Source of the DNA: DASZIT01 sp036489495
Lineage (GTDB): Bacteria > Actinomycetota > Acidimicrobiia > Acidimicrobiales > RAAP-2
NCBI GenBank assembly: GCA_036489495.1
Contig: DASXFR010000072.1
Span: forward strand, 1-64,000
Reading direction: 5' to 3'
DNA: 64,000 bases
The first letter of the stretch is position 1, and every line of letters begins with the position of its first letter. The notes under the pieces are model-generated. The model did not search any database, was not told where the DNA came from, and saw nothing but the letters and a program-made list of their open reading frames with translations. Below are positions 62,181 through 64,000 of the stretch, piece by piece. The position numbers and the translations under genes are program-made.

Positions 62181-63577
62181 CGCGGGCTCGCGACCTTGTG
62201 GCGTCGCAGGGTGTTCATCGTCATCGATTTCCCCACCTCGAGCAGCAGCCCCGAGCTCCGCTCGGCGTCACCCAGGACGTCGTCGAGGGCGGAGACGAAC
62301 AACTTGATCTCCGGCTCGCCGATGATGAGCGGCGGCAGAAGCTTGATGATGTTGACGTTGTCCGCCGCCACCTGGGTGAGGATGTGATGGCGGTGGAAGA
62401 GCGGCACCACGATCAACTGCGAGAACATGCCCTTGCGAGCCAGTTCCATCAAGCGGTAGCGGGTGCGCGGGCCCCGCCCGGTGGGAGCCGCGAACTCCAG
62501 GCCGATCATCAGGCCCATGCCCCGGACCTCCTGGAGGACTTCGTACTTCTGGACCAGGGGGGCCAACGCCTCCATGAAGCGCTCACCGTTCCGGCAGGCC
62601 CGTTCCACGATGTCCTCGTCGTCGATGACTCCGAGGGTGGCCAAGCCGGCCACCATGGCCAGTTGGTTCCGCGAGAAGGTGGACGAGTGCACCACCGCCC
62701 GGTCCATGGTGTTGTAGACCCCGTCGAATACCTTGGCCGAGGTCAGCACCGCCCCCACCGGGATGAACCCGCCGGACAGCGCCTTGGAGACGGTGATGAT
62801 GTCGGGTTGCAGGTCCCAGTGCTCGTGGCACAGGAACCGGCCGGTCCGGCCCAGACCGGTCTGGACCTCGTCGATGACCAGCAGGGCGCCGTGGGCCCGG
62901 CACAGGGCCTGGGCTTCGGGCCAGAAGCCGTCGGGCGCCAGGTAGACGCCCTTGCCCTGGATCGGTTCCACCACGAAGGCGGCGACGTCTCCGCGCCCCA
63001 GCTCCCGGGCCAGCGCATCGAGGTCGCCGAAGGGGATCTGGTTGACCTTGGGAAGGAGGGGTTCGAATCCGTCCCGGAACTCGCGACCCCCGTTGAGCGA
63101 CAGGGCGCCGTTGGTGAGCCCGTGGAAGGCATGGTCGCAGTAGAGGATCCGGCCCCGGCCGGTGGCGCAGCGGGCGAACTTGATGGCCGCCTCGGTCGCC
63201 TCCGCGCCGGAGTTGGTGAAGGTCACCCGCTCGATCCCCGGGTGGGCCCGGGCCACCAGGGCTTCGGCCAGCAGGCCGGGAAGCAGGGCGCAGTCGAGCT
63301 GCACCATGTTGGGCAGATCGGCATCGAGTGCCTGATGGAGGGCGTCCTTGATGACCGGGTGGCTCCGGCCGAGGGCGTAGACCCCGAAGCCGGAGAGGAA
63401 GTCGAGGTAGCTGTCGCCGTTGTCGTCGACCAGATACGACCCCTCGCCGCGCACATAGTGGCGGTCGAAGCCGATGGTACGGAGCACCTTGACCAGCTGC
63501 GGGTTCAGGAATTGGGTGTGCAGGTCAAAGTGGTCCCCCCGGTATCCCCCCAGCACTGCGTTCAGATCGAACGCCAT
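62177..63577 (-). CDS. Class III aminotransferase, HpnO-like
   Basis: A 466-residue PLP aminotransferase. TFTNSGAEATEAAIKFARCATGR, VVEPIQGKGVYLAPDGF, LLVIDEVQTGLGRTG and ITVSKALSGGFIPVGAVL with the PLP Lys are clear. The N-terminal GFDRHYVRGEGSYLVDDNGDSYLDFLSGFGVYALGRSHP is as in the ornithine/putrescine group that includes HpnO (aminohopanoid formation). Together with the HpnA-like gene this suggests hopanoid side-chain or polyamine metabolism; no squalene cyclase is in the window. ATG 63577 preferred. Confidence 0.83.
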   Translation of the reverse strand: MAFDLNAVLGGYRGDHFDLHTQFLNPQLVKVLRTIGFDRHYVRGEGSYLVDDNGDSYLDFLSGFGVYALGRSHPVIKDALHQALDADLPNMVQLDCALLPGLLAEALVARAHPGIERVTFTNSGAEATEAAIKFARCATGRGRILYCDHAFHGLTNGALSLNGGREFRDGFEPLLPKVNQIPFGDLDALARELGRGDVAAFVVEPIQGKGVYLAPDGFWPEAQALCRAHGALLVIDEVQTGLGRTGRFLCHEHWDLQPDIITVSKALSGGFIPVGAVLTSAKVFDGVYNTMDRAVVHSSTFSRNQLAMVAGLATLGVIDDEDIVERACRNGERFMEALAPLVQKYEVLQEVRGMGLMIGLEFAAPTGRGPRTRYRLMELARKGMFSQLIVVPLFHRHHILTQVAADNVNIIKLLPPLIIGEPEIKLFVSALDDVLGDAERSSGLLLEVGKSMTMNTLRRHKVASPR

Positions 63578-63750
63578 CAAATGGACTCCTGTCTGCGGTT
63601 GTCGCTTCGGTGCCGGACACGGTGGGAGCGGTCATCGACATCAAGGTGTTCGTGCCTTCAGCCCGTTGCCCACCCGCGGGGCCACAATAACGCCACCCGA
63701 GCTCCGCCCCCGTTCGCCGCCATGCCTGAGCCGGTGGCGTCGGCTCTTCC

Positions 63751-63780
63751 CGTACGGTCAGTGCAATGGCGCGTACGGTC
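63751..63780. repeat. Direct repeat of 9 bases
   Basis: CGTACGGTC occurs at 63751-63759 and again at 63772-63780, 21 bases apart (two helical turns), just after the stop codon of the lipase-like gene. Either a factor-binding site or chance. Confidence 0.3.
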
Positions 63781-63782
63781 CG

Positions 63783-64000
63783 TCAGGTGTTGCTGCCGGT
63801 GCAGTTGGTGATGTTGATGCCAGTGGCCCCGGTGGGTTGATAGGGATCGGGAGACGCGGCGCCGGCGAACCGGTCGTTGATCCACTGGACCATGTCCGGG
63901 ACCGACGGCGCGATGACGCCGGCGTGATTGAACCCCGGGTAGACCCAGCGTTGGACCTCTTGTCCGATCCCGCACTCGTGCTGTTCGAGGGCAAGGGTGG
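63783..64000 (-). CDS. Secreted lipase-like protein, C-terminal part
   Basis: The C-terminal 72 residues of a gene that begins beyond the window. It reads LEQHECGIGQEVQRWVYPGF, then NHAGVIAPSVPDMVQWINDR, FAGAASPDPYQPTGATGINI and TNCTGSNT. WVYPGFNHAGVIAPSVPDMVQWINDRF resembles the end of secretory lipases of the LIP family (PF03583), with the catalytic His in NHAG. Two cysteines may form a disulfide. Stop TGA at 63783-63785. Confidence 0.7.
   Translation of the reverse strand, partial: TLALEQHECGIGQEVQRWVYPGFNHAGVIAPSVPDMVQWINDRFAGAASPDPYQPTGATGINITNCTGSNT

Overview
The window is a high-GC (about 70% by eye), densely packed actinobacterial chromosome segment. The best fit is the class Acidimicrobiia or a close relative. 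Supporting features are a secreted protein with GYWLVASDGG-type repeats, actinobacterial-length LeuA with an LLL leader peptide, PASTA-domain Ser/Thr kinase, many GTG starts, 4-nt start/stop overlaps and probable leaderless promoters. I see no prophage, insertion sequence, CRISPR array, rRNA or tRNA gene. The lineage is an inference from gene content, not from a search.

Layout. 1-3000: the end of a cation-efflux (CDF) gene, then about 540 bases that look like a large structured RNA on the minus strand with six GNRA-capped hairpins, then an AurF-like di-iron oxygenase and its TetR regulator behind two tandem palindromic operators. 3263-9650: a secreted CAP-like repeat protein, the gatCAB tRNA amidotransferase operon led by an esterase gene, and an SCP2 sterol-carrier protein. 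9652-15678: MFS exporter, SDR, orphan D12 adenine methyltransferase, HIT-like zinc protein and PASTA kinase, all on the minus strand. 15791-22004: an OxyR-like LysR regulator divergent from a membrane protein, then methyltransferases, a MarR regulator and an APH-like kinase. 22015-27386: cysteine desulfurase, MnmA and LigA (tightly coupled) and an exported lysozyme-like protein. 27392-35572: aldehyde dehydrogenase, acyl-CoA ligase, MFS, hydrolases, sirtuin, HAD protein and two SRPBCC proteins.

35609-41347: a catabolic cluster (aldehyde dehydrogenase, SDR and a glutamine-synthetase-like ligase, suggestive of gamma-glutamyl-amine metabolism), then leuA with a complete attenuator (leader peptide, pause hairpin, terminator). 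41382-48594: small hydrolase and redox genes and a class III cyclase of unusual composition. 48690-55869: FGGY kinase, type-2-like IleRS, Fpg/Nei glycosylase, TauE permease and Rrf2 regulator. 55873-64000: YihY/BrkB membrane protein, thioesterase, GDSL lipoprotein, two more SRPBCC proteins, and an amidohydrolase / HpnA-like / HpnO-like group that may modify hopanoid or polyamine-type side chains. The window ends inside a secreted lipase-like gene.

The most unusual element is the structured RNA candidate at 541-1080. Next are the operator and promoter architectures that can be read at base level (TetR, MarR, LysR, leuA).
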